Part shown: positions 42,560 to 48,836 of the stretch, piece by piece
How the letters are laid out: every line of letters starts with the position of its first letter
How positions within the stretch are numbered: position 1 is the stretch's first letter
The notes under the pieces: generated by a model
Told to the model about the DNA's origin: nothing
Seen by the model: the letters and a program-made list of their open reading frames with translations, nothing else
Databases searched by the model: none
Translations under genes and position numbers: made by a program
Source of the DNA: a virus
Reading direction: 5' to 3' (one strand)
IMG/VR virus record: IMGVR_UViG_3300044630_000439
Coordinates: 1-48,836 of that record
DNA length: 48,836 nt

Positions 42560-43083
42560 TGTCAAAAAGGGTAATTATTCCTAAAGAAAATTTTGTAGAG
42601 ACAAGCATTTATAATCCTGATCAACAGATTAGATTTAGACTAGTATCTGAGGATAGAAATAGATTCTCTGCTTGGTCACCAATTTTTTCAGTAAATCAGA
42701 ACCTAACTTTTGTGGCAGGAACAATAGCCATACCAGGATCACTTAAATTAAGTAAGGGCAATAACTATGTTACAGCGGTATGGGATCATGTTTCTGCATA
42801 TAAAACTATAAATGGTCAGCAAGTACAAATATATACATTGCCATATTACGATGTGTGGACTCAATTATTGGGAAACGGCGGCTCAAATCCAAGCAATTGG
42901 ACCTATGAGGGAAGGCTCGCTTCATCATCATTAAATATAAATTATCCAACAACATATCCATATACTGGAGGAACTGAAACAACCAGGCAAATGAAGGTAG
43001 AAATATATAGACCTGGAAGGCCAGTTGTTCAAAATAGTTCCAGCAGTTTTCTTGCATATAGTGGAATAATAACTACTCTGTGA
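42559..43083 (+). CDS. Hypothetical tail protein
   Basis: 174 residues; start at the TAATG overlap. The sequence shows a fibronectin-III-like beta pattern (RFRLVSEDRNRFSAWSPIFS) and a further sandwich (YVTAVWDHVSAY; YYDVWTQLLG), and ends in a Ser-rich strand. Proteins of this size and pattern follow the baseplate-associated protein in related actinobacteriophages as I recall. Its TGA stop lies just before a -10 box for the next gene. Confidence 0.6.
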   Translation: MSKRVIIPKENFVETSIYNPDQQIRFRLVSEDRNRFSAWSPIFSVNQNLTFVAGTIAIPGSLKLSKGNNYVTAVWDHVSAYKTINGQQVQIYTLPYYDVWTQLLGNGGSNPSNWTYEGRLASSSLNINYPTTYPYTGGTETTRQMKVEIYRPGRPVVQNSSSSFLAYSGIITTL

Positions 43084-43092
43084 TGGTATAAT
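43084..43092 (+). promoter_or_regulatory. Extended -10 promoter, exactly leaderless spacing
   Basis: TGG-TATAAT and then six bases to the ATG at 43099; the hexamer is at -12 to -7 if A of ATG is +1. It begins right after the upstream TGA stop. No Shine-Dalgarno sequence. Confidence 0.65.
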
Positions 43093-43098
43093 TTCCCT

Positions 43099-43542
43099 AT
43101 GGCTAAAATCCCCTTACCTGACCGTGGTCAGCCCCTTGATGTTACTTATATCTATCAGATTGCAGATGCTATTAATCAGGTATCAAATGAAATATCCTCA
43201 GCAACCTATAACTACACAACTGTATCCACAAGAGACGCAGGCGATCAGGTAATTCAGACAAGAGCGGCAAAGATTCTAGCAGGATATGTCGATATTGCCA
43301 CTAACGAATCTGTTACCGCAGGAACAACAAAGCCATTTACTTTCTCATATAGCGCAGACTTCAAGTACCCACCAATTGCTACCGCAACGGTAGTAAATCG
43401 TGGTACATCAGATATCGGTGACGACGTTACGGTAGTCATTCGTTCAATTACTACATCAAGAATTGAAGGAATTGTAAAGTTTAACTCTGCTGGTCAGGTT
43501 ACAACTACTGTTAATATCACAGCCATTGGTATCCCTACATGA
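43099..43542 (+). CDS. Hypothetical tail protein
   Basis: 147 residues. An N-terminal coiled part (VTYIYQIADAINQVSNEISS) is followed by a beta domain (KPFTFSYSADFKYPPIATATV; DVTVVIRSITTSRIEGIVKF), a trimeric stalk-plus-head layout common in small virion proteins. It closes the tail gene run. The ATG lies six bases after TATAAT with no Shine-Dalgarno sequence, so the mRNA should be leaderless. A specific function cannot be given. Confidence 0.6.
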   Translation: MAKIPLPDRGQPLDVTYIYQIADAINQVSNEISSATYNYTTVSTRDAGDQVIQTRAAKILAGYVDIATNESVTAGTTKPFTFSYSADFKYPPIATATVVNRGTSDIGDDVTVVIRSITTSRIEGIVKFNSAGQVTTTVNITAIGIPT

Positions 43543-43548
43543 TATAAT
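43540..43548 (+). promoter_or_regulatory. Extended -10 promoter overlapping a stop codon
   Basis: TGA-TATAAT in which the TGA (43540-43542) is the stop of the upstream gene. The ATG at 43558 follows after nine bases, giving a leader of about three bases and no Shine-Dalgarno sequence. Confidence 0.55.
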
Positions 43549-43557
43549 TCCTGCATT

Positions 43558-43749
43558 ATGATAAAATGCCCCAAATGCAAAGGACGAATGTTCCTTGATC
43601 GTGCATTTTCAGAACACAATCATATGGAAACCTTTTGCATTCGTTGCGGCAATAGAAAGTTTTATCACGACTTTAGCAAAACCGATGGAGAATCCGCATG
43701 GCTGTGGCAAATGGAAAAGATGAGAATGAAAGCCTCAATCTGCCAGTAA
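43558..43749 (+). CDS. Zinc-ribbon protein
   Basis: 63 residues. Two Cys knuckles, CPKC at 4-7 and CIRC near 27-30, form a C-x2-C...C-x2-C zinc ribbon; the rest has aromatic and basic residues. Such ribbons act in nucleic acid binding or in protein contacts; the partner here is unknown. The C-terminal 17 codons overlap the start of the MerR-like gene in another frame. Near-leaderless start. Confidence 0.65.
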   Translation: MIKCPKCKGRMFLDRAFSEHNHMETFCIRCGNRKFYHDFSKTDGESAWLWQMEKMRMKASICQ

Positions 43750-44240
43750 TTCAAAGACCAAGACGCAGGACTTGGTTTCTTGATGACGACCTTGTAAGAA
43801 TTACTCACATAAGTCGTGCCTCTGGGATTGTTGTTCTTTTTAACTGCACCAAGGATTGCAATATGACGACAACCATGGTAGAATTTAAAAGGAAGCGCAA
43901 GCGTGCTTACACGGTATCTGAAGCCGCTCAACTTCTAAATTACCATAGGAAGAGCATACCAAGATTAGTAAAACAAGGTTTTCTCCCCTCACCCGTAGGC
44001 GAACTCCCTGGTGGAGAAACCGCCTTTCATCACCTAAGTTATTACAGCGAGGACCATATATGGGAGGCAAGAAACCTGATGGCTCAGACACATATGGGCA
44101 GGGCACGCAAGGACGGTCTAGTAACAAATAACAAAACACCCACAGAGCAAGAACTAAGATATGCCATGGGTGACGGCATGATTTATTACGTCAAGGATGA
44201 AAACGGAAGGTTCATTCCGACATTCGGTGAAACGATGTAA
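43698..44240 (+). CDS. MerR-like helix-turn-helix regulator
   Basis: 180 residues. The HTH region at about 70-125 (YTVSEAAQLLNYHRKSIPRL, then VKQGFLPSP and a YYSEDHIWEAR wing) has the MerR/excisionase-type winged-helix layout. The N-terminal 55 residues (FLDDDLVRITHISRASGI, VVLFNCTKDC) precede a basic KRKRKR stretch; related actinobacteriophage proteins also carry this N-terminal part, so I keep the long start at 43698, supported by GGAG at 43687-43690 seven bases upstream. It overlaps the zinc-ribbon gene by 52 bases. A perfect palindrome lies in the promoter directly downstream, a possible binding site. An early/late switch role is inferred. Confidence 0.7.
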   Translation: MAVANGKDENESLNLPVIQRPRRRTWFLDDDLVRITHISRASGIVVLFNCTKDCNMTTTMVEFKRKRKRAYTVSEAAQLLNYHRKSIPRLVKQGFLPSPVGELPGGETAFHHLSYYSEDHIWEARNLMAQTHMGRARKDGLVTNNKTPTEQELRYAMGDGMIYYVKDENGRFIPTFGETM

Positions 44241-44243
44241 GTC

Positions 44244-44273
44244 TTGACAATACCGTACCGATACTGGTACGCT
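44244..44273 (+). promoter_or_regulatory. TTGACA-type promoter with palindromic operator
   Basis: TTGACA (44244-44249), 18-base spacer, TACGCT (44268-44273). The perfect inverted repeat CGTACC-GATACT-GGTACG (44254-44271) fills the spacer and overlaps the -10. Spacers longer than 17 bases with a palindrome inside are typical of MerR-controlled promoters. It drives the replication genes. Confidence 0.6.
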
Positions 44274-44302
44274 TGTGACAACGACTAGAGAAAGGACTCC
44301 TG

Positions 44303-44500
44303 ATGGAGCCAACAAAGATTCAGTGGTCATTGGGTTATACCCTAAATACTGGTAACTTCCAGTCACTACGTTTGGACTGCCAGATCAGCGATTATGTTCG
44401 TGAAGGTGAAACCACACGACAGGCATCAGATCGTGTGTACGCTCTGGTGGAGAATGAACTAACAATGAAACTACAGGAAGCAAAGGATGAATTAGGATGA
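44303..44500 (+). CDS. Small conserved phage protein (unknown function)
   Basis: 65 residues: a beta hairpin-like start (IQWSLGYTLNTGNFQSLRLD), then C-x-I-x-D-Y-V-R-E-G-E and a helix (ASDRVYALVENELTMKLQEA). Small proteins with this SLGYTxNxGNF(Q/E)SLR-type segment occur in the early regions of many actinobacteriophages and related phages as I recall; function unknown. First gene behind the TTGACA promoter, with AAAGGA upstream. The stop overlaps the next start (ATGA). Confidence 0.6.
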   Translation: MEPTKIQWSLGYTLNTGNFQSLRLDCQISDYVREGETTRQASDRVYALVENELTMKLQEAKDELG

Positions 44501-44682
44501 GAACAGCATATGAGGCAGTAAATGAAAACTGCCGTGTATTTATTGCCTATGGTGAGACACCAGCAAAGGCACTTAAGAATGCAGCACGACTGCTAAAGAG
44601 GAACAAGATTAACTGGTGGTCAGCATCAACAGTTAATTACATTGATGATGAGAATATTTTCTACATCACTATTTACGTTTAA
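44497..44682 (+). CDS. Hypothetical protein
   Basis: 61 residues; ATGA overlap with the upstream gene. Short, basic in the middle (KALKNAARLLKRNKINWW) and ending in an aromatic beta strand (IFYITIYV). No motif recognised. Coupled translation and position suggest it belongs to the early or replication operon. Confidence 0.55.
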   Translation: MRTAYEAVNENCRVFIAYGETPAKALKNAARLLKRNKINWWSASTVNYIDDENIFYITIYV

Positions 44683-44690
44683 GGATTGTT

Positions 44691-44999
44691 GTGGCAGATC
44701 GCAAGGAAAGGTTCGCACTTGTTAGTTTGTTTGAGAAGCATTGCAAGATGAACGATGTAGCAAAGCCAATCTTGAACAAGAACAAGGAACAATGGGCAGC
44801 AGATGCTCTTCTTGAGTCCTTTACATTTGACGAACTAAGCGATGCTATGAGATACTACTTCAAGGTGAACCAGAGGCCAACATGGTCCTGGTATTCTAAC
44901 AACGTAGAAAAGATTATTGCTGCTGAAGAAGCAGATAGGCAAGATAAGGAATTTAGAGCAGAGATGCGTGAGAAGGCAAAGGAATGGATGAATGGCTAA
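44691..44999 (+). CDS. Hypothetical protein upstream of helicase (possible loader)
   Basis: 102 residues from GTG 44691 (AAGGA six bases upstream). All-helical: FALVSLFEKHCKMNDVAKPI, NKEQWAADALLESFT, DELSDAMRYYFKVNQ, then PTWSWYSNNVEKII and a charged C-terminal helix. Size, helical content and a start overlap with the DnaB-like gene (8 bases) suggest a helicase loader or regulator such as SPP1 G39P, but no sequence match is claimed. Could equally be a helicase-associated regulatory subunit. Confidence 0.55.
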   Translation: MADRKERFALVSLFEKHCKMNDVAKPILNKNKEQWAADALLESFTFDELSDAMRYYFKVNQRPTWSWYSNNVEKIIAAEEADRQDKEFRAEMREKAKEWMNG

Positions 45000-46206
45000 C
45001 CTAGAGGCAAAGACTCTTTCGGCGGTACTTAATGATAAGCAGATCCATATTCTATTGCAGGCAAATGCTGGTCAGATGCTACGCACTCATGAGGATATCT
45101 GGGACTTCATTCGTAACTACTATGAGCAGAACCAGACTGTTCCTCCTATCAATATTGTTCAGCAGAACTTCCCAGACTTTGATTACACAAAGGATACTGG
45201 GGCAACTAAACATCATCTAGATGAATTGCGTACAGACTTTCTTAATGATAATGTTAAGGTGATGCTACGCTCTGCCGCAAGTCAGGTGCAAGATGGAGAT
45301 TCCAACGCTGCCCTTGAAGTTCTTATGACAGAGACAGCACGACTCAAGCACATCACATCTACAGCACGAGATCTAGATGTATCCAATGTAGATGATGCAC
45401 TTGCTTATTTTGAGAATGTTAAGAGGATGCAGGAAAGTGGAACACATGGAATCTACACAGGGCTCGCAGGGTTTGACAACTATCTCCCAGCAGGAATCAC
45501 TCCTGGACAGTTGGGTGTCCTTTTGGCTTATCCTGCTATTGGTAAGTCTTGGATGGCCCTCTACTTGGCTGTCCAAGCATGGAAGAACGGTAAATCACCG
45601 CTTATTGTCTCGCTGGAAATGACAGAGACTGAGGTTCGCAATCGTGTCTTTGCCATTATTGGGCAGGGCATGTGGAGTCATCGTAAGTTGTCTCGTGGTG
45701 ACGTAGAGATGGATATGATGAAGAAGTGGATGCAGAAGACGTTTGAGGGTAAGCCAAGCATTCACATCATCTCTAATGATGGTATTGGAGAGGTTTCTCC
45801 TAGCGTTCTGCGAGGCAAGATCGACCAGTACAAGCCTGACATTGTGTTCGTTGATTACCTCAACCTAATGACCAGCAATCAGCGCACAGACAACGAGGTA
45901 GTTAAGATGAAGAATCTTTCTCGTGAACTCAAGTTGCTTGCCATATCTGAGCAGATTCCAATCGTGGCTATCTCATCTGCCACACCTGATGACGTTACAG
46001 ATATGAATAGCGTACCTACACTTGGTCAGACTTCGTGGTCACGACAGATTGCATATGACGCTGACTGGCTCCTAGCCCTTGGTCGTGCTGCCAATAGCGA
46101 CGTTCTTGAGGCGGTATTTAGAAAGAATCGTAATGGCTTCCTAGGAGAATTTGTAGTTCAGGTAGACTTTGACTCAGGTCGATTTGTCTACAAGGATTTC
46201 GAGTAA
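44992..46206 (+). CDS. DnaB-like replicative helicase
   Basis: 404 residues. The RecA-like motor of the replicative DNA helicase family: H1/Walker A in LLAYPAIGKSW (K185), where the A-x-P-x-x-G-K-S layout fits DnaB (ARPSMGKT) rather than the generic G-x4-GK; H1a SLEMTETEVRNR; Walker B FVDYLNLM (D288); H3-like ELKLLAISEQIPIVAISSAT; H4 region SWSRQIAYDADWLLAL. The N-terminal 135 residues are helical and may form the collar. It unwinds DNA at the fork and probably acts with the DnaG-like primase at 47298. Start overlaps the upstream gene by 8 bases. Confidence 0.9.
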   Translation: MANLEAKTLSAVLNDKQIHILLQANAGQMLRTHEDIWDFIRNYYEQNQTVPPINIVQQNFPDFDYTKDTGATKHHLDELRTDFLNDNVKVMLRSAASQVQDGDSNAALEVLMTETARLKHITSTARDLDVSNVDDALAYFENVKRMQESGTHGIYTGLAGFDNYLPAGITPGQLGVLLAYPAIGKSWMALYLAVQAWKNGKSPLIVSLEMTETEVRNRVFAIIGQGMWSHRKLSRGDVEMDMMKKWMQKTFEGKPSIHIISNDGIGEVSPSVLRGKIDQYKPDIVFVDYLNLMTSNQRTDNEVVKMKNLSRELKLLAISEQIPIVAISSATPDDVTDMNSVPTLGQTSWSRQIAYDADWLLALGRAANSDVLEAVFRKNRNGFLGEFVVQVDFDSGRFVYKDFE

Positions 46207-46207
46207 C

Positions 46208-46216
46208 TGATATACT
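46208..46216 (+). promoter_or_regulatory. Extended -10 promoter
   Basis: TGA-TATACT right after the helicase stop, 27 bases before the ATG at 46244. GGGGG at 46231-46235 may be the ribosome site. Confidence 0.45.
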
Positions 46217-46243
46217 AATAAAAAAGAAACGGGGGTACAGATT

Positions 46244-46525
46244 ATGGCAACAGTACACAATCTATACACAGTAGGACAGACAGCAATTCCAGTAACACCA
46301 ACAATGAGTCATTCAGGAATGGACATTACTATTCAGAACACCAATGTCTCTGGATACCTTTATGTTGGAAATGAATCTGTAACTTCTAGTAACTATGGAT
46401 ACAGAATACTTCCAAATCATGCAATCTCATTTGAGTTGCCTGCAAACACTCACCTATCTGTTGTTGCATCTGCCGCAGATATGAAGGCAGCAGTTATCTA
46501 TATGGGATTGGAGTCTAATTCCTAA
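46244..46525 (+). CDS. Small virion-type protein inserted in replication genes
   Basis: 93 residues, beta-rich (MDITIQNTNVSGYLYVGNES), with an N-terminal VGQTAIPVTP-like segment and a C-terminal AVIYMGLESNS strand. It resembles small accessory proteins of phage tails, such as the 112-residue protein at 2703. It lies between helicase and primase genes, an unexpected place, with its own promoter, and its stop overlaps the next gene (TAATG). No function can be assigned. Confidence 0.6.
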   Translation: MATVHNLYTVGQTAIPVTPTMSHSGMDITIQNTNVSGYLYVGNESVTSSNYGYRILPNHAISFELPANTHLSVVASAADMKAAVIYMGLESNS

Positions 46526-47043
46526 TGGCACGTTTTACTCACCCAGCAAACGATGGAAGCGGAATTTCTGCTGTTCTTCCATTTCATGGAGCATTTTATA
46601 GCAGCCTAGATCAGTCTCTTGCAGTAGATACTGCTGGAGCAATGAAGTTTGAGCATACCCAGTTATCACAGGGAGTATCAATAACCAATAACTCATTAGG
46701 TAATCCAACAAGAATCACCATGGAAAATTTTGGAGTCTACAATATCCAATTCTCTGCACAGTTCTACCACACTGGTGGTGGAGGGCAGGGTCAGACAGTC
46801 AATATTTGGCTAAAGCATAATAACGTTACTGAGCCAGATACAAATACCAAACTAATTGTTCCATCAAACGCTCCATATGTCGTGGCAGCCTGGAATTTCT
46901 TTGTAGAGGTAGACACTCTTCCACAGTGGTTTGAGATCTTTTGGCAGACTGATAACGCAAACGTAAGAATTGAGCAGATCGCCGCTTCTGGAAATATGCC
47001 AGCAACACCATCAGTCATTCTTACAGTTAATCAAATTGCATAA
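46525..47043 (+). CDS. Jelly-roll (C1q/TNF-like) virion protein
   Basis: 172 residues. The layout (GVYNIQFSAQFYHTGGGGQG, then VNIWLKHNNV, PYVVAAWNFFVEVD, WFEIFWQT) fits the beta jelly roll of C1q/TNF-like domains found in phage fibres, where NIQFSAQ is the typical central strand. Probably a trimeric receptor- or surface-binding protein. Coupled with the 93-residue gene upstream. Presence in the replication region suggests that this two-gene cassette was inserted as a unit. Confidence 0.65.
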   Translation: MARFTHPANDGSGISAVLPFHGAFYSSLDQSLAVDTAGAMKFEHTQLSQGVSITNNSLGNPTRITMENFGVYNIQFSAQFYHTGGGGQGQTVNIWLKHNNVTEPDTNTKLIVPSNAPYVVAAWNFFVEVDTLPQWFEIFWQTDNANVRIEQIAASGNMPATPSVILTVNQIA

Positions 47044-47048
47044 TCCTG

Positions 47049-47054
47049 TATAAT
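47049..47054 (+). promoter_or_regulatory. -10 promoter, leaderless type
   Basis: TATAAT seven bases before the ATG at 47062; no Shine-Dalgarno sequence. Confidence 0.55.
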
Positions 47055-47061
47055 TTGTCTT

Positions 47062-47397
47062 ATGACATACATGCATAAAAGAATAAAGAGATTTTGTTTA
47101 GATGGTCAGATCCATGATGATCGCTTTATTCCCCGCATGAAGGAAGAGTACGTTAGACTGCTGGCTGATTCTATGAAGGATGATGGATACGTCATTCGTA
47201 TTGACATAGAGCCAGATTGGTCGCTATCATATACAGGAAACTATTACGAATTTATATTAAGTGTATACGGATCATATATAGGAAAGAAGAGTGCCGCATG
47301 TATAGACGGTTTAGACAAGAACAGGCCGATATATACTCGCCAGAGCAAGTCAGGAGAGTCATATCAGGGTCTGGAATCACCATTGAATCAGAAGTAG
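47062..47397 (+). CDS. Hypothetical protein overlapping the primase gene
   Basis: 111 residues. The first 78 residues have a plausible protein composition (FCLDGQIHDDRFIPRMKEEY, a helix, then a YVIRIDIEPDWSLSY strand), while the last 33 are read from DNA that also encodes the primase N-terminus. The overlap of 100 bases is longer than the other overlaps here. Leaderless start after TATAAT. The function is unknown; as the only gene between virion-type genes and primase it may belong to the replication group. Confidence 0.55.
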   Translation: MTYMHKRIKRFCLDGQIHDDRFIPRMKEEYVRLLADSMKDDGYVIRIDIEPDWSLSYTGNYYEFILSVYGSYIGKKSAACIDGLDKNRPIYTRQSKSGESYQGLESPLNQK

Positions 47398-48242
47398 ACT
47401 CAGACTACCTGATTTTCTGTCCTTACCACAACAACTACCGCACCCCTGCTGGCGAGGTAAGTAAGGACAAGGGGACATTCTTTTGCTTCTCCTGCCACGA
47501 ATCTCGTTCACTAATAGAACTAGTAATGCACACAACACAGAAGTCATACTTTGAGGCAAGCAGGTTTATTGAATCTGCCAAGGTAGAAACTAGTATCGTA
47601 GATAGCCTTGAGACAATGCTTGAGGAAAAAGAAGAGTACACTCCTTTCGATGAGTTGATGATTAAGAGACTTAATGTTCAGGCATTAGAGAGTCCAAGAG
47701 CAGTTCGTTATTACGAAGGTCGCAGAATTACTGTAGACTCTATAAATAAGTTTTCACTAGGATATAGTGAGAAAAGGGACATGGTTACTATTCCAGTAGC
47801 CAGTCCTGACGGCAGCATGTATGTAGGCTTCATTGGTCGTAGCGTGGAGGGTAAGAACTTTATCCATACCCCAGGTCTACCCAAGTCAAAGGTTCTATTC
47901 AACCTTCATCGTGTGAAGAGATTTGATTCAGTTTATATTGTTGAGTCTTCATTCGATGCTATCAGGCTTGACCAGTGTGGTGTTCCAGCAATTGCAACTC
48001 TTGGGGTATATATCTCAAAAGTTCAATTAGATCTATTGACAAAGTACTTCAATAATGTTATAGTTATCCCAGACAACGACGATGCTGGTAAGACTATGAC
48101 AGATAAGATTGTCAAAAGAATGAAGGACCGTGCTACAGTCATTGGACTGCCACAACGTTTTAAGGATATTGGCGATATGACCGATGAAGATATCTTTAAA
48201 CTAACAGAAAAGATGCAAGACCCACTACTAGCAATGTATTAA
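47298..48242 (+). CDS. DnaG-like primase
   Basis: 314 residues from ATG 47298. An N-terminal zinc-binding domain has C41-x2-H44 and C63-x2-C66 (CPYHNNYRTP; FFCFSCHES), and the catalytic TOPRIM core has E216 in VESSFDAI and DNDDAG at 259-264. The family's C-terminal helicase-binding domain seems short or absent. I reject the longer frame from 47217, whose first 27 residues are basic and unlike primases. It makes RNA primers for the lagging strand and is probably the partner of the DnaB-like helicase. Confidence 0.85.
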   Translation: MYRRFRQEQADIYSPEQVRRVISGSGITIESEVDSDYLIFCPYHNNYRTPAGEVSKDKGTFFCFSCHESRSLIELVMHTTQKSYFEASRFIESAKVETSIVDSLETMLEEKEEYTPFDELMIKRLNVQALESPRAVRYYEGRRITVDSINKFSLGYSEKRDMVTIPVASPDGSMYVGFIGRSVEGKNFIHTPGLPKSKVLFNLHRVKRFDSVYIVESSFDAIRLDQCGVPAIATLGVYISKVQLDLLTKYFNNVIVIPDNDDAGKTMTDKIVKRMKDRATVIGLPQRFKDIGDMTDEDIFKLTEKMQDPLLAMY

Positions 48243-48256
48243 GGAGATGTATTTAT

Positions 48257-48836
48257 ATGGGTATTATGAAGGGTTTGAAGGCAATGGAGTCACTTGATCG
48301 TCCATCAGCATCCTCAGGCGAGGGAACCAAGGTTCGCTGGCTTAAGTTGGAAGATGGTCAGAGTGCAAAGGTTCGTTTCGTTAACGAACTTGATGAGGAT
48401 TCACCAAACTTTGATTCAACACGAGATCTAGCAATCGTTGTTTCAGAGCATACCAATCCAAAGGATTATAAGCGCAAGGCAGTATGCACTAATGACTCAG
48501 AGGGTCGTTGCTTTGGCTGCGAGATGGCTCGTAAGGAGCCTAAGAGTGGCTGGCGTGCTCGCTACCGTTTCTACACCAACCTTCTTGTAGACGATGGTCT
48601 AGAAGATCCCTATGTTGCCGTTTGGTCACAGGGTGTAGGAAAGCAGTCTGCATTTAATACTCTCAAGGAGTATGCAATCGAGACTGGATCAATCAGCAAC
48701 CGTGTCTGGCGCATGAAGCGTCAGGGTAGCGGTACTGACACAACCTACATCCTTCTTCCTGGAGATCCAGACAAGGATAAGTTTGATTGGACTGGCACTG
48801 AGCCTTACAATCTTGAGAAGGTTGTTCGTGAAGTAA
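48257..48836 (+). CDS. gp32-like ssDNA-binding protein (3' end outside window)
   Basis: The first 193 codons of a gene cut off by the window edge. AAGGAGA nine bases or so before the ATG is a strong ribosome site. The central part has H65-x11-C77-x7-C85-x2-C88, nearly the same zinc site as T4 gp32 (H64, C77, C87, C90), followed by aromatic and basic segments (GWRARYRFYTNLLVDDG; RVWRMKRQG) suited to binding single-stranded DNA. It follows the primase in a replication module, which supports coating of single strands at the fork. The family is inferred from the Cys/His spacing and context. Confidence 0.65.
   Translation, partial: MGIMKGLKAMESLDRPSASSGEGTKVRWLKLEDGQSAKVRFVNELDEDSPNFDSTRDLAIVVSEHTNPKDYKRKAVCTNDSEGRCFGCEMARKEPKSGWRARYRFYTNLLVDDGLEDPYVAVWSQGVGKQSAFNTLKEYAIETGSISNRVWRMKRQGSGTDTTYILLPGDPDKDKFDWTGTEPYNLEKVVREV

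Noticed and set aside
47217-47297. Extended primase start
   Set aside because: The added residues are basic and hydrophobic, unlike primases, and sit inside the upstream gene; ATG 47298 starts just before the zinc domain.
1-48836. tRNA genes, attachment sites and insertion sequences
   Set aside because: Gaps between genes are short and filled by promoters, leaders and terminators; no cloverleaf, transposase or integrase was seen by reading, though a tRNA search program was not run.

Overview
This window is a continuous, tightly packed stretch of a tailed bacteriophage genome, probably a siphovirus: it has a tail tube, tail chaperones and a very long tape measure, but no sheath gene is visible. 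Every supported gene lies on the + strand. The DNA looks AT-rich by eye. No tRNA, CRISPR array, integrase, insertion sequence, lysis gene or terminase gene was seen. Several protein families (the lectin-like tail protein at 14475, the fused protease-scaffold, the Pro-linker tail protein, the MerR-like regulator) and a clear set of leaderless genes suggest an actinobacterial host. A freshwater low-GC actinobacterium would fit, but that is inference.

Layout. (1) 1-12356 is a receptor-recognition region. It holds a partial fibre gene, an S74-type chaperone fibre, a carbohydrate-binding-like fibre, fibres with repeated trimer motifs, two giant glycine-rich proteins with seven tandem modules, and two related copies of a [fibre + small partner] cassette. 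(2) 12471-14414 is a stand-alone class II (cobalamin-dependent) ribonucleotide reductase with its own promoter and terminator. (3) 14475-18104 is a large lectin-like tail protein. (4) 18123-26196 is the head and neck module: small unknown, portal, XkdF-like protease fused to an acidic scaffold with a nested in-frame scaffold start, major capsid protein, adaptor, stopper, neck protein and tail terminator. (5) 26266-43542 is the tail module: tube, two chaperones joined by a -1 frameshift at GGGAAAC, a 2409-residue tape measure, a Dit-like protein, a 1624-residue tail protein and accessory tail proteins. (6) 43558-44240 carries a zinc-ribbon protein and a MerR-like regulator. (7) 44244 to the end is a replication module behind a TTGACA-type promoter with a perfect palindrome: small proteins, DnaB-like helicase, two virion-like genes, an unknown, a DnaG-like primase and a partial gp32-like ssDNA-binding protein.

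Regulation is the most unusual aspect. Nineteen gaps between genes carry a TATAAT, TACAAT or TATACT hexamer, twelve of them with an upstream TG. They form two groups. In eight, the start codon lies 6-10 nt after the hexamer and there is no Shine-Dalgarno sequence, so the mRNA should be leaderless or nearly so. In the other eleven the leader is longer and contains a Shine-Dalgarno-like sequence. The early-type promoter at 44244 is built differently. This suggests that virion genes are transcribed from many short units rather than one long late operon.
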